Assembly (NCBI RefSeq): GCF_018614585.1
Contig: NZ_JAGGOI010000032.1
Location: 243,131-307,130, forward strand
Length of the DNA: 64,000 nucleotides
DNA from: Streptomyces sp. ISL-1
Lineage (GTDB): Bacteria; Actinomycetota; Actinomycetes; Streptomycetales; Streptomycetaceae
Direction of reading: 5' to 3'
In this document: positions 1 through 9,042 of the stretch, in pieces
How the letters are laid out: the number at the start of each line of letters is the position of its first letter
Numbering within the stretch: the first letter of the stretch is position 1
The notes under the pieces: generated by a model
The model's database searches: none
What the model saw: only the letters and a program-made list of their open reading frames with translations
Told to the model about the DNA's origin: nothing
Program-made: the position numbers and the translations under genes

Positions 1-1
1 C

Positions 2-445
2 TACGTGCCCGGGCTGCTGGCCTTCCGGGAGATCCCGGCCGTGCTCGCCGCCCTGGAGTCCCTCACCCGCAACCCCGGTCTCGTCGTCTGCGACGGCTAC
101 GGCCGGGCGCACCCCCGCCGGTTCGGGCTCGCCAGCCATCTCGGCGTGCTGACCGGGCTACCGGTCATCGGCGTCGCCAAGAACCCCTTCACCTTCAGCT
201 ATGGCGAACTGGGGCCGCGACGGGGCGACTTCGCGGCGCTGCGCGCGGAGGACGGTGAGGAGGTCGGCCGGGCGCTGCGCACCCAGGACGGCGTCAAGCC
301 GGTCTTCGTCTCCGTCGGCCACCGCACGACGCTCGACAACGCCTGCGCGCACACCCTGCGCCTCGCGGCCGACTACCGGCTGCCCGAGAGCACACGGCTG
401 GCCGACCGGCTGTGCCGGCGCGCCCTGGCGGAGGCGACCGCGTAG
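2..445 (+). CDS. nfi: Endonuclease V, 3' part (5' end outside window)
   Basis: Endonuclease V nicks DNA one nucleotide 3' of deaminated bases, mainly hypoxanthine. The frame is open from the first bases, so the gene begins upstream of the window. The visible 147 codons start at the family motif YVPGLLAFRE, which carries the active-site Tyr and Glu (Y80 and E89 in the Thermotoga enzyme). VCDGYGRAHPR follows and supplies a metal-binding Asp. The usual C-terminal PESTRLADRL region is present before the TAG stop. About 80 N-terminal residues, with the first catalytic Asp, are missing. The family is recognised from these motifs; nothing suggests the gene is broken. Confidence 0.9.
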   Translation, partial: YVPGLLAFREIPAVLAALESLTRNPGLVVCDGYGRAHPRRFGLASHLGVLTGLPVIGVAKNPFTFSYGELGPRRGDFAALRAEDGEEVGRALRTQDGVKPVFVSVGHRTTLDNACAHTLRLAADYRLPESTRLADRLCRRALAEATA

Positions 446-541
446 GCGCCGGCAGCGAAGCGAGTACCTGGGTACCGGCGCCCGCGCACTGAGTATCCGA
501 GCGGATGCCGGGAGCCGGGCGCGATCGGCATCCTCCCTGGC

Positions 542-682
542 ATGACGACCCACATGGCGCACAGCGCAACCGAGATCACCCCCCACCCCGTCGAGCGCAT
601 CGTGACAGCCGTGCTCAGCCTGGCCGCCCTCGTGGGTTTCGGCTGGGTGGGGTCGATGGTCTACACGGCGCTGTCCGGCTGA
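542..682 (+). CDS. Small single-pass membrane protein (46 aa), function unknown
   Basis: ATG ORF of 46 codons. It has a polar N-terminus rich in His and Thr, then one hydrophobic helix (about residues 20-41, VTAVLSLAALVGFGW followed by VGSMVYTAL) and stops just after it. I do not recognise a named family. Small proteins of this form are common in Streptomyces, but this call rests on the clean hydrophobic segment and its isolated position between two converging genes. No strong Shine-Dalgarno sequence is visible before the ATG, and an internal ATG at codon 5 is an alternative start. Confidence 0.5.
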   Translation: MTTHMAHSATEITPHPVERIVTAVLSLAALVGFGWVGSMVYTALSG

Positions 683-717
683 CCTTCCCGCCCCTGATCG
701 GCCGGCTCCCGGGCTCC

Positions 718-1917
718 TCAGCGCGTGGCGGCCACCCGGAACCGGATGCCGGCCGCCCGCAGCCGCTCGATGAGCGCATCACCCATCGCGACCGTCGTGG
801 TGACCTGCCCCGCGGTGCCGGGGAGGTCGTCGAAGGCCAGGCACAGCGCCGACTCGGCGAGCATCTTCGCCGTCTCGTCGTAGCCCGGATCGCCGCCCGA
901 AACCTCCGTGAACACCGTGCGGCCGCCGCCCTCGCCCACGAAACGCACCGAGAACCAGCTCTTCGCCCTGCGCCGCTCGTCCGGACCCTCACCCGGCTTG
1001 ATCCGGTCCGACAACCAGCGCCTGGCAGGCGGCAGTTGGGCCAGACCCAAGAGCGCGCCCACGGCCGCCGTACCACCTGCCGCCATCGGAAGCGTGCGGA
1101 CCGCCGCGTAGTGCCGGTAGCGGAAGTCCGGGCCGTACCGCGGCAGTGCCCGCGCCGAGCGCGCCACGATCTGCGGGTCCATCGTCGGCAGCGGCAGCGC
1201 CCACGCGCCGGTCTCCCGGCTGAACCGCGGCCCGCCGAGCGGGGCCCGCGCCCGCCGTCCCACCAGCCTTGGCTCGTGCAGCCGCCGGTCGTGCGCTGCC
1301 CGCAGCATCTGCCGGCCGCGGCTCATCGCGGTGAGCGCGGAGGCAAACGTCCCGCCGGAGAAGGTGCCGTTGGAGCTCACGAACCCGTCGACGCGCAGCG
1401 GCACGTCCTCGGGAAGGTGCTGGACGGTGAAGTACGCGCCCAGGTCGTGCGGCACGGAGTCGAAGCCGCAGGCGTGGATGAGCCGCGCCCCGGTCTCCCG
1501 GGCCCGCGCGTCATGGCGTACGTACATCAGGTCCACGAACTCGGCCTCGCCGGTCAGGTCGGCATAGTCGGTGCCCGCCTCCGCGCAGGCGGCCACCAGC
1601 GGCTCGCCGTACCTGAGGTAGGGGCCGACGGTCGTTGCCACCACATGGGTGGACTCGGCGAGTTCGCGCAGCGCGTCGGGGTCGTCCGCGTCCGCCTCGA
1701 TCAGCGGCAGCTCGGCGCAGCCGGGATGCTCGGCGGCCAGGCGCTCGCGCAGCCGCTCCAGCTTCTGCCGGCTGCGGCCCGCGACGGCCCAGCGGCATCC
1801 GTCGGGCGCATGCGCCGCGAGGTATTCCGCGGTGAGCACGCCGACGAAGCCCGTCGCTCCGTAGAGCACGATGTCGTACGGGCGCTGCGCGCGACCGGTC
1901 CCGTTCTGCCTGTTCAA
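718..1917 (-). CDS. Saccharopine dehydrogenase-like / trans-acting enoyl reductase family protein
   Basis: Predicted NAD(P)-dependent reductase of 399 residues. The N-terminus holds a Rossmann fold (IVLYGATGFVG, about residues 11-21), followed by the family segments TVGPYLRYGEPLV, YADLTGE and HACGFDSVPHDLG typical of the saccharopine-dehydrogenase-like group that includes mycobacterial trans-acting enoyl reductase Rv2449c/Rv2953. Substrate is unknown. The start is a TTG at 1917 because GGAGGGG sits 5 bases upstream on the minus strand; longer in-frame extensions lack a ribosome site. It is divergent from the acyl-CoA degradation operon across a 277-bp region, so a role in lipid metabolism is plausible but unproven. 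Confidence 0.8.
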   Translation of the reverse strand: MNRQNGTGRAQRPYDIVLYGATGFVGVLTAEYLAAHAPDGCRWAVAGRSRQKLERLRERLAAEHPGCAELPLIEADADDPDALRELAESTHVVATTVGPYLRYGEPLVAACAEAGTDYADLTGEAEFVDLMYVRHDARARETGARLIHACGFDSVPHDLGAYFTVQHLPEDVPLRVDGFVSSNGTFSGGTFASALTAMSRGRQMLRAAHDRRLHEPRLVGRRARAPLGGPRFSRETGAWALPLPTMDPQIVARSARALPRYGPDFRYRHYAAVRTLPMAAGGTAAVGALLGLAQLPPARRWLSDRIKPGEGPDERRRAKSWFSVRFVGEGGGRTVFTEVSGGDPGYDETAKMLAESALCLAFDDLPGTAGQVTTTVAMGDALIERLRAAGIRFRVAATR

Positions 1918-2101
1918 TGGCCCCTCCGCCGTTGCCCCCGCGGTCGTGTGGTGGCTGAGGCTAGCGTGCGAACGGGGTCGGGAAGAAGATGCGTTTCCCA
2001 TCGGTAACCTGCCCGGCCGCGCGGCCGGGCCCTCCGCCGCGCCGGTCCGGCCGCGGCGATCCGGGCGCGCCGCCGCACGGGAGTAGGCTGCGCACAATTC
2101 T

Positions 2102-2109
2102 AAGCGCTT
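2102..2109. promoter_or_regulatory. AAGCGCTT palindrome in the divergent promoter region
   Basis: The 8-bp perfect palindrome AAGCGCTT lies within the sequence TCTAAGCGCTTGCTCGG, between the enoyl-reductase-like gene and the acyl-CoA operon. Its position and symmetry are operator-like. Which regulator would bind it is not known. Confidence 0.35.
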
Positions 2110-2194
2110 GCTCGGCTCGGGGCCTTGTGCCGAGTGGAACGCGTTCTTACCATCACTGGTGTTACATCAGTTGTGTCACAGTGCTGGGGGCTTG

Positions 2195-3334
2195 ATGGCA
2201 GCGATGGGCAAAGGCCCGCTGGCCGGAGTGCGAGTGGTCGAACTGGCGGGCATCGGGCCCGGTCCGTTCGCCGCCATGCTCCTGGCCGACCTGGGCGCCG
2301 ATGTCGTACGGGTCGACCGGCCCGGCGGCTCGGGGCTGAGCATCGATCCGGCGTACGACCTCACCAACCGCAACAAACGCTCCGTACTGATCGACCTCAA
2401 GGCGGCGGACGGCCCCGGCCAGGTCCTCGATCTGGCCGAGCGGGCCGACGTACTGATCGAGGGCTACCGGCCCGGCGTCGCCGAACGGCTCGGCGTCGGG
2501 CCGCAGCAGTGCCTCGCCCGCAATCCGAGCCTGGTGTACGGGCGGATGACAGGCTGGGGCCAGGAGGGACCGCTCGCCCAGCGCGCCGGACACGACATCG
2601 CGTACATCGCCGTCACCGGCACCCTCGGCATGATCGGCAAGCCCGACGAGCCGCCGGCGGTCCCGGCCAACCTCGTCGGCGACTACGCCGGCGGCTCGCT
2701 CTACCTTGTCGTCGGAGTGCTCGCGGCCCTGCAGCACGCCCGCAGCGAGGGCGGGTCCGGCCAGGTCGTGGACGCGGCGATCGTCGACGGGGCCGCCCAT
2801 CTCGCCACGATGATCCACGGGATGATGGCGGCCGGCGGCTGGCAGGACCGGCGCGGGGCGAATCTGCTCGACGGGGGCTGCCCCTTCTACGGCAACTACG
2901 AGACCGCCGACGGCCAGTACATGGCCGTCGGCGCACTGGAGCAGCAGTTCTACAACGAGTTCATCGAACTGCTCGGCATCAAGGACGAGGTACCGGCTCG
3001 TAAGGACTTCGCCCGCTGGGACGAGCTGCGCGCGGCCGTCGCCGCCCGCTTCAAGACCGGGACGCGCGAGGAGTGGACGGCCGTCTTCGAGGGCTCGGAC
3101 GCCTGCGTCGCCCCGGTGCTCTCGTTGCGGGAAGCCCCCTCGCACCCGCATCTCGCGGCCCGCGGAACCTTCGTCGACCACGGCGGACTCACCCAGCCCG
3201 CGCCGGCGCCCCGTTTCTCCGCCACACCCGGCTCCGTGTACCGGAGCCCCGCCCGGCCGGGCGCCGACACCGCGGAAGTGGCGCGCGACTGGGACCTGCC
3301 CGGCCTCGAACCCGCCAAGGAGGAGGACCGATGA
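2195..3334 (+). CDS. CaiB/BaiF family CoA transferase, alpha-methylacyl-CoA racemase-like
   Basis: Predicted alpha-methylacyl-CoA racemase, which epimerises 2-methyl-branched acyl-CoAs so that they can enter beta-oxidation. The 379-residue protein opens with LAGVRVVELAGIGPGPFAAM and the family CoA-site segment GADVVRVDRP. His133 (in GHDIAYI) and Asp163 (in NLVGDYAGG) are 30 residues apart, matching the catalytic pair His126/Asp156 of the Mycobacterium tuberculosis racemase MCR. The start is the ATG at 2195, preceded by a GGGGG-rich site; the frame upstream does not resemble the family. It is the first gene of a four-gene operon, and its stop overlaps the next start as ATGA. Confidence 0.9.
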   Translation: MAAMGKGPLAGVRVVELAGIGPGPFAAMLLADLGADVVRVDRPGGSGLSIDPAYDLTNRNKRSVLIDLKAADGPGQVLDLAERADVLIEGYRPGVAERLGVGPQQCLARNPSLVYGRMTGWGQEGPLAQRAGHDIAYIAVTGTLGMIGKPDEPPAVPANLVGDYAGGSLYLVVGVLAALQHARSEGGSGQVVDAAIVDGAAHLATMIHGMMAAGGWQDRRGANLLDGGCPFYGNYETADGQYMAVGALEQQFYNEFIELLGIKDEVPARKDFARWDELRAAVAARFKTGTREEWTAVFEGSDACVAPVLSLREAPSHPHLAARGTFVDHGGLTQPAPAPRFSATPGSVYRSPARPGADTAEVARDWDLPGLEPAKEEDR

Positions 3335-4473
3335 AGCGTCAGATTTTCACCGCCGAGCAGGACGCGTTCCGCGAGACCGTGCGCACCTTTCTCGCCAAGG
3401 AGGTCCTGCCGCATTACGAGCAGTGGGAGAAGGACGGCATCGTCAGCCGGGGCGCCTGGCTGGCCGCGGGGAAGCAGGGCCTGCTCGGACTCGCCGTGCC
3501 CGAGGAGTACGGAGGCGGCGGTAACGCAGACTTCCGCTACAGCGCCGTCCTGGCCGAGGAGTTCACCCGGGCGGGCGCGGCCGGGCTCGCGATCGGACTG
3601 CACAACGACATCATCGGCCCCTACCTCACCGGCCTCGCGACCGATGAGCAGAAGCGGCGCTGGCTGCCCGGCTTCTGCAGCGGCGAGATCATCACCGCCA
3701 TCGCGATGACCGAGCCGGGCGCGGGCTCCGACCTCCAGGGCATCCGCACCGCCGCCGAGGACCATGGCGATCACTGGATCCTCAACGGCTCCAAGACCTT
3801 CATCTCCAACGGCATCCTCGCCGACCTGGTGGTCGTCGTCGCCAAGACCACCCCCGAGGGCGGAGCCAAGGGCCTCTCGCTGCTGGTCGTCGAACGCGGC
3901 ATGGACGGCTTCGAGCGCGGCCGCAACCTCGACAAGATCGGCCAGAAGTCCCAGGACACGGCCGAGCTGTTCTTCAACGACGTACGCGTCCCCAAGGAGA
4001 ATCTGCTCGGCGAGCTGAATGGCGCCTTCGTCCATCTGATGACGAATCTCGCGCAGGAGCGGATGGGCATCGCGGTCTCCGGGATCGCCGGGGCAGAGTA
4101 TCTGCTCGAAATCACCACCCAGTACGTCAAGGAGCGCGAGGCCTTCGGGCGGCCGCTCTCCAAGCTTCAGCACATCCGCTTCGAGATCGCCGAAATGGCC
4201 ACCGAATGCGCCGTCACCCGTTCGTTCCTCGACCGCTGCATTGTGGATCACTCGAACGGGGAACTGGACGCAGTACACGCGTCGATGGCCAAATGGTGGG
4301 CCACCGAACTGCAAAAGCGTGTCGCCGACCGCTGCCTGCAATTGCACGGCGGCTACGGGTATATGACGGAATACCGCGTCGCCAAGGCTTTCACGGATGG
4401 CCGTATCCAGACGATCTACGGCGGTACGACCGAGATCATGAAGGAAATCATCGGCCGTTCACTTCTCGCCTGA
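3331..4473 (+). CDS. Acyl-CoA dehydrogenase (long-chain/LCAD-like)
   Basis: FAD-dependent acyl-CoA dehydrogenase of 380 residues that introduces the alpha-beta double bond in the first step of beta-oxidation. It has the family signatures IAMTEPGAGSDLQGI (flavin and substrate contact) and the C-terminal IYGGTTEIMKEIIGR. The Glu of the short/medium-chain active-site motif YEG is Gly here (YGG), as in long-chain enzymes. The likely catalytic base is instead Glu256 in the segment GAEYLLEITTQYVKE, which aligns with the helix-G Glu of LCAD. It overlaps the racemase gene by 4 bp, with AAGGAGGA upstream, so translation is probably coupled. Confidence 0.93.
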   Translation: MKRQIFTAEQDAFRETVRTFLAKEVLPHYEQWEKDGIVSRGAWLAAGKQGLLGLAVPEEYGGGGNADFRYSAVLAEEFTRAGAAGLAIGLHNDIIGPYLTGLATDEQKRRWLPGFCSGEIITAIAMTEPGAGSDLQGIRTAAEDHGDHWILNGSKTFISNGILADLVVVVAKTTPEGGAKGLSLLVVERGMDGFERGRNLDKIGQKSQDTAELFFNDVRVPKENLLGELNGAFVHLMTNLAQERMGIAVSGIAGAEYLLEITTQYVKEREAFGRPLSKLQHIRFEIAEMATECAVTRSFLDRCIVDHSNGELDAVHASMAKWWATELQKRVADRCLQLHGGYGYMTEYRVAKAFTDGRIQTIYGGTTEIMKEIIGRSLLA

Positions 4474-4495
4474 CCCTCATTGAAAGGCTGCTGTC

Positions 4496-5710
4496 TTGAG
4501 TACCGAAGCGTATGTGTACGACGCGATCCGCACCCCGCGCGGACGCGGCAAGGCCAATGGCGCCCTGCACGGCACCAAGCCGATCGACCTCGTGGTCGGT
4601 CTGATCCACGAAATCCGCGACCGTTTCCCGGGCCTCGACCCGGCGGCGATCGACGACATCGTCCTCGGCGTCGTGGGCCCCGTCGGGGACCAGGGCTCCG
4701 ACATCGCCCGTATCTCGGCCATCGCCGCCGGGCTGCCCGACACGGTCGCGGGCGTACAGGAGAACCGCTTCTGCGCCTCGGGGCTCGAGGCCGTCAACAT
4801 GGCCGCGATGAAGGTCCGTTCGGGCTGGGAGGATCTGGTCCTCGCGGGCGGCGTCGAGTCGATGTCGCGGGTGCCGATGGCCTCCGACGGCGGCGCCTGG
4901 TTCGCCGACCCCATGACCAACTACGAGACGGGCTTCGTCCCGCAGGGCATCGGCGCCGACCTCATCGCCACCATCGAGGGCTTCTCCCGCCGGGATGTCG
5001 ACGAGTACGCCGCGCTCTCCCAGGAGCGGGCCGCCGACGCCTGGAAGGACGGCCGCTTCGACCGCTCCGTCGTCCCGGTCCGCGACCGTAACGGCCTGGT
5101 CGTCCTCGACCACGACGAGCACGTGCGCCCCGGCACCACCGCGGACACCCTCGCCGCGCTCAAGCCCTCGTTCGCGGGCATCGGCGAGATGGGCGGCTTC
5201 GACGCGGTGGCGCTGCAGAAGTACCACTGGGTGGAGAAGATCGACCACGTGCACCACGCGGGCAACTCCTCCGGCATCGTCGACGGTGCGGCGCTCGTCG
5301 CGATCGGCACGAAGGAGGTCGGCGAGCGGTACGGACTGACCCCGCGCGCCCGGATCGTCTCCGCCGCGGTCTCCGGCTCCGAGCCGACCATCATGCTCAC
5401 CGGCCCGGCGCCCGCCACCCGCAAGGCGCTCGCCAAGGCCGGGCTGACGATCGACGACATCGACCTCGTCGAGATCAACGAGGCGTTCGCCGGTGTCGTC
5501 CTGCGCTTCGCCCGCGACATGGACCTGCCGCTGGACAAGATCAATGTCAACGGCGGCGCGATCGCCCTGGGCCACCCGCTCGGCGCCACGGGAGCGATGA
5601 TCCTCGGCACCGTCATCGACGAACTGGAGCGCCAGGACAAGCGGTACGGCCTGGTCACACTCTGCGTCGGCGGCGGCATGGGCATCGCGACGGTGGTCGA
5701 GCGCCTGTAG
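4496..5710 (+). CDS. fadA: Acetyl-CoA C-acyltransferase (thiolase)
   Basis: Thiolase of 404 residues, performing the last, thiolytic step of beta-oxidation. Catalytic residues are visible: nucleophilic Cys93 in ENRFCASGLEAV, His360 in GGAIALGHPLGATGA and Cys390 in LCVGGGMG. The start is TTG at 4496 with GAAAGG about 10 bases upstream. It follows the dehydrogenase after 22 bp and precedes the FadB-like gene, with which it probably forms the degradative trifunctional pair. Family and direction (degradative rather than biosynthetic) are inferred from the neighbours. Confidence 0.93.
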   Translation: MSTEAYVYDAIRTPRGRGKANGALHGTKPIDLVVGLIHEIRDRFPGLDPAAIDDIVLGVVGPVGDQGSDIARISAIAAGLPDTVAGVQENRFCASGLEAVNMAAMKVRSGWEDLVLAGGVESMSRVPMASDGGAWFADPMTNYETGFVPQGIGADLIATIEGFSRRDVDEYAALSQERAADAWKDGRFDRSVVPVRDRNGLVVLDHDEHVRPGTTADTLAALKPSFAGIGEMGGFDAVALQKYHWVEKIDHVHHAGNSSGIVDGAALVAIGTKEVGERYGLTPRARIVSAAVSGSEPTIMLTGPAPATRKALAKAGLTIDDIDLVEINEAFAGVVLRFARDMDLPLDKINVNGGAIALGHPLGATGAMILGTVIDELERQDKRYGLVTLCVGGGMGIATVVERL

Positions 5711-5811
5711 CCGTACGGCCCCGGCGCACCGTCCACAAGGGCGCGCATGCGCGGCGGCCGCCTCGCGACCTTCCGGGCCCCGGCCCGATCAGACCTCATG
5801 GAGACTTCGCA

Positions 5812-7989
5812 ATGACCGAGAGCACCACCATCCGCTGGGAGCGGAGCGACGACGGCGTCGTCACCCTCGTCCTCGACGACCCCAACCAGTCCGCCAACAC
5901 GATGAACCAGGCCTTCAAGGACTCCATCGCGGCGATCGCCGAGCGCGCGGAGGCCGAGAAGGACTCCATCCGCGGCATCATCTTCACCTCCGCCAAGAAG
6001 ACCTTCTTCGCGGGCGGCGACCTCAAGGACATGATCAAGGTCGGTCCGGAGAGCGCCGAGCAGGTCTTCGACACCGGCATGGCCATCAAGCACGCCCTGC
6101 GCACGATCGAGACCCTCGGCAAGCCCGTCGTCGCCGCGATCAACGGCGCGGCGCTGGGCGGCGGTTACGAGATCGCCCTCGCCTGCCACCACCGCGTCGC
6201 CCTCGACGCGCCCGGCTCCAAGATCGGCCTGCCCGAGGTCACCCTCGGCCTGCTGCCGGCGGGCGGCGGCGTCACCCGTACCGTACGGCTGATGGGCATC
6301 GCGGACGCGCTGCTGAAGGTGCTGCTGCAGGGTACGCAGTACTCGCCCCAGCGGGCCCTGGAAAACGGTCTGGTCCACGAAGTGGCCGCCACCACCGACG
6401 AGATGCTCGCCAAGGCGCACGCCTTCATCGACGCCAACCCCGAGTCCCAGCAGCCCTGGGACGTCAAGGGCTACAAGATCCCCGGCGGCACCCCGTCGAA
6501 CCCGCGGTTCGCCGCCAACCTCCCCGCCTTCCCCGCGAATCTGAAGAAGCAGACCGCCGGGGCCCCCTATCCCGCCCCGCGCAATATCCTCGCGGCGGCC
6601 GTCGAGGGTTCCCAGGTCGACTTCGAGACCGCCCAGACGATCGAGGCGCGGTACTTCACCGAGCTGGTCACCGGCCGGATCGCCAAGAACATGATCCAGG
6701 CCTTCTTCTTCGACCTGCAGGCGGTCAACTCCGGCGCCAACCGACCCGCGGGCATCGAGCCGCGCCCGGTCCGCAAGGTCGCCGTACTCGGCGCGGGGAT
6801 GATGGGCGCGGGCATCGCGTACTCCTGCGCCCGCGCGGGCATCGAGGTGGTGCTCAAGGACGTGTCCCTGGACGCGGCCGAGAAGGGCAAGGGCTACTCC
6901 GAGCAGCTGCTCGCGAAGGCGCTCGCCCGGGGCCGTACGACCGAGGCCAAGCGGGACGCGCTGCTCGCCCGCATCACGCCGACCGCGGAACCCGCCGATC
7001 TCGCGGGCTGCGACGCAGTGATCGAGGCGGTGTTCGAGGACACCGCACTCAAGCAGAAGGTGTTCCAGGAGATCCAGGACGTCATCGAGCCGGACGCGCT
7101 GCTGTGCTCCAACACCTCGACCCTGCCCATCACCGTGCTCGCCGAAGGCGTGTCCCGGCCCGTCGACTTCGTTGGGCTGCACTTCTTCTCGCCCGTCGAC
7201 AAGATGCCGCTCGTCGAGATCATCAAGGGTGAGCGCACCGGCGACGAGGCGCTGGCCCGCGCCTTCGACCTGGTCCGCCAGATCAACAAGACGCCGATCG
7301 TCGTCAATGACTCGCGCGGCTTCTTCACCTCGCGCGTGATCGGCCAGTTCATCAACGAGGGCGTGGCGATGATCGGCGAGGGCGCCGACCCCGCCTCGGT
7401 CGAGCAGGCCGCCGCGCAGGCCGGGTACCCGGCGAAGGTGCTCTCGCTGATGGACGAGCTGACGCTCACCCTGCCGCGCAAGATCCGCAACGAGACGAAG
7501 CGCGCGACCGAGGAGGCCGGCGGCACCTGGTCCGGGCACCCGGCGGACGCCGTGATCGACCGGATGGTCGACGAGTTCGGTCGCACGGGCCGCAGCGGCG
7601 GGGCGGGCTTCTACGAGTACGGCGACGACGGCAAGCGGTCCGGCCTGTGGCCGGGCCTGCGCGAGCACTTCACGCGCTCGGATGTGGACGTGCCCTTCGA
7701 GGACATGAAGGAGCGGATGCTCTTCTCGGAGGCCCTGGACTCGGTCCGCTGCCTTCAGGAGAACGTGCTGACGTCGGTCGCCGACGCCAACATCGGTTCC
7801 ATCATGGGCATCGGCTTCCCGGCCTGGACGGGTGGCGTGCTGCAGTACATCAATGGCTATGAGGGCGGTCTGCCCGGTTTCGTGGCGCGCGCCCGGGAAC
7901 TCGCCGGGCGCTACGGCGACCGCTTCGACCCGCCGGCGCTGCTGATCGAGAAGGCGGAGCGGGGCGAGAAGTTCGGCGACGAGGCCTGA
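5812..7989 (+). CDS. fadB: Fatty oxidation complex alpha subunit (enoyl-CoA hydratase / 3-hydroxyacyl-CoA dehydrogenase)
   Basis: A 725-residue bifunctional protein. The N-terminal crotonase domain (about 1-280) keeps both hydratase glutamates, in GGGYEIALACHHRV and IGLPEVTLGLLPAGGG. The central NAD-binding Rossmann motif VLGAGMMGAGIAYSC begins near residue 324, and the dehydrogenase motif GLHFFSPVDKMPLVEIIKG follows. The C-terminal 3HCDH domain is full length. Start ATG at 5812 after a 101-bp gap from the thiolase. Together the four genes racemise, oxidise, hydrate/dehydrogenate and cleave acyl-CoAs. A perfect hairpin follows the stop. Confidence 0.95.
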   Translation: MTESTTIRWERSDDGVVTLVLDDPNQSANTMNQAFKDSIAAIAERAEAEKDSIRGIIFTSAKKTFFAGGDLKDMIKVGPESAEQVFDTGMAIKHALRTIETLGKPVVAAINGAALGGGYEIALACHHRVALDAPGSKIGLPEVTLGLLPAGGGVTRTVRLMGIADALLKVLLQGTQYSPQRALENGLVHEVAATTDEMLAKAHAFIDANPESQQPWDVKGYKIPGGTPSNPRFAANLPAFPANLKKQTAGAPYPAPRNILAAAVEGSQVDFETAQTIEARYFTELVTGRIAKNMIQAFFFDLQAVNSGANRPAGIEPRPVRKVAVLGAGMMGAGIAYSCARAGIEVVLKDVSLDAAEKGKGYSEQLLAKALARGRTTEAKRDALLARITPTAEPADLAGCDAVIEAVFEDTALKQKVFQEIQDVIEPDALLCSNTSTLPITVLAEGVSRPVDFVGLHFFSPVDKMPLVEIIKGERTGDEALARAFDLVRQINKTPIVVNDSRGFFTSRVIGQFINEGVAMIGEGADPASVEQAAAQAGYPAKVLSLMDELTLTLPRKIRNETKRATEEAGGTWSGHPADAVIDRMVDEFGRTGRSGGAGFYEYGDDGKRSGLWPGLREHFTRSDVDVPFEDMKERMLFSEALDSVRCLQENVLTSVADANIGSIMGIGFPAWTGGVLQYINGYEGGLPGFVARARELAGRYGDRFDPPALLIEKAERGEKFGDEA

Positions 7990-8013
7990 CCTCGCGGGCC
8001 GGGGCCGCGTTCA

Positions 8014-8050
8014 CCGCCGAGTGGTACGACCGCGCCGTACCACTCGGCGG
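8014..8050. terminator. Bidirectional terminator hairpin
   Basis: Perfect 15-bp inverted repeat (8014-8028 with 8036-8050, 7-base loop) between the converging FadB and MerR genes. It can terminate transcription from both sides. No long T tract follows, as is usual in Streptomyces. Confidence 0.85.
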
Positions 8051-8052
8051 GG

Positions 8053-8790
8053 CTACTCCGTGGCGAACGCGGCCCGCAGCTCCTCCTTCAGCGACCGCTG
8101 GAAGGCGGTCACCAGCGCCTGCACCACCATCGGCTGCATATGGGCGGACAGCGACTTCATCGCCGCTACCTGCTCGGGGTCCGACTCCCGCTCCCGGTAC
8201 GGGTTCCAGACCTCGTCCCGGAACAGCCGGGTGAGTTCGTGCGCGGCGGAGCGGGTGTGCTCCAGCAGGACGGTACGGGCGGCGAGGATCGTCTCGTGCG
8301 CGATCGGCACGTCCAGCAGCTGCACACCGAGCCGCAGCAGGCCGGGGTCGAGCCGGTAGCCGTCGGGGTCGTCCGCGCCGCCCGCGCGCTCGAGGACGCC
8401 CATCGCCGAGAGCCGGTCTATGTCCTCCTCGCTCAACGGCCGCCCGGCACGGCGCTCCAAGTCGCTGTGGGACGCCTCCTCGGCCGAATCCGGTACCCAG
8501 GAGGCCACCAGCGCACGGTGGACGGCGAGATCGTGCGCGCTCAGATCCTCGGGCAGCTGCTCCAGGTAGCGCTCGATCGCGGCGAGGGTCATGCCCTGGT
8601 GCTGAAGCTCCTCGATGAGGGCCAGCCGGGACAGGTGACCGGGGCCGTAGTGCCCGACCCGCCGCGGCCCGATGGCCGGGGGAGGCAGCAGTCCGCGCGT
8701 GCTGTAGAAGCGAACGGTCCGCACGGTGACACCGGCCCGCGCGGCCAGCTCGTCGACGGTGAGCGTCGGCTCCTCGGTGTCGGTCGCCAT
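8053..8790 (-). CDS. MerR family transcriptional regulator
   Basis: DNA-binding regulator of 245 residues. The N-terminal winged helix-turn-helix shows the MerR signature LTVDELAARAGVTVRTVRFY followed by STRGLLPPP and the second helix region around VGHYGPGHLSRLALI. The remaining 170 residues form a helical effector domain that I do not recognise; no metal-binding Cys cluster is present, so it is not a metal sensor of the MerR/ZntR type. Start ATG at 8790 with GAGG 7 bases upstream. It converges on the acyl-CoA operon, and regulation of that operon by an acyl-CoA-type ligand is the natural guess. Confidence 0.88.
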   Translation of the reverse strand: MATDTEEPTLTVDELAARAGVTVRTVRFYSTRGLLPPPAIGPRRVGHYGPGHLSRLALIEELQHQGMTLAAIERYLEQLPEDLSAHDLAVHRALVASWVPDSAEEASHSDLERRAGRPLSEEDIDRLSAMGVLERAGGADDPDGYRLDPGLLRLGVQLLDVPIAHETILAARTVLLEHTRSAAHELTRLFRDEVWNPYRERESDPEQVAAMKSLSAHMQPMVVQALVTAFQRSLKEELRAAFATE

Positions 8791-8820
8791 GGGTGCGCCT
8801 CACTTTCTCCTCACGCGGTG

Positions 8821-8848
8821 CAACAGTATTGCTGTCTCACCACTGTTG
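8821..8848. promoter_or_regulatory. Inverted repeat upstream of the MerR gene
   Basis: CAACAGT (8821-8827) and ACTGTTG (8842-8848) form a perfect 7-bp inverted repeat with a 14-base spacer, about 30 bases upstream of the MerR start. This suits an autoregulatory operator. Part of it (GTTGTG followed by AGTGC) recurs loosely upstream of the racemase gene near 2171-2184. Confidence 0.45.
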
Positions 8849-8996
8849 TGAAAGTGCCCTGCGGCTCCGGACGCGCAGGCGGGCGCTGACTGTGCCATCG
8901 GCTCCCCGGCTCCCCGGCTGTCGGCCCCGGCGGCGGCCGCGAGTGCGGTGCCGGCCCGGGTCGGTCCGGTGGGCGGCGATGGCGGCTGAACAGCAC

Positions 8997-9029
8997 GGCG
9001 GGCGTGCCCACTTGGTGGGCACGCCCGCC
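8997..9029 (-). terminator. Terminator of the serine protease gene
   Basis: Perfect 15-bp stem (8997-9011 with 9015-9029) and a 3-base TTG loop. On the minus strand it begins 14 bases after the protease stop codon, the expected position for a factor-independent terminator. Confidence 0.85.
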
Positions 9030-9042
9030 TCGCCGCCGCTCC

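Noticed and set aside
4921..7668. 915-codon open frame on the minus strand opposite thiolase and fadB
   Set aside because: It is antisense to two clearly conserved genes, and its composition is Asp/Gly/Val/Leu/Arg-rich without motifs, as expected for a mirror frame in high-GC DNA.
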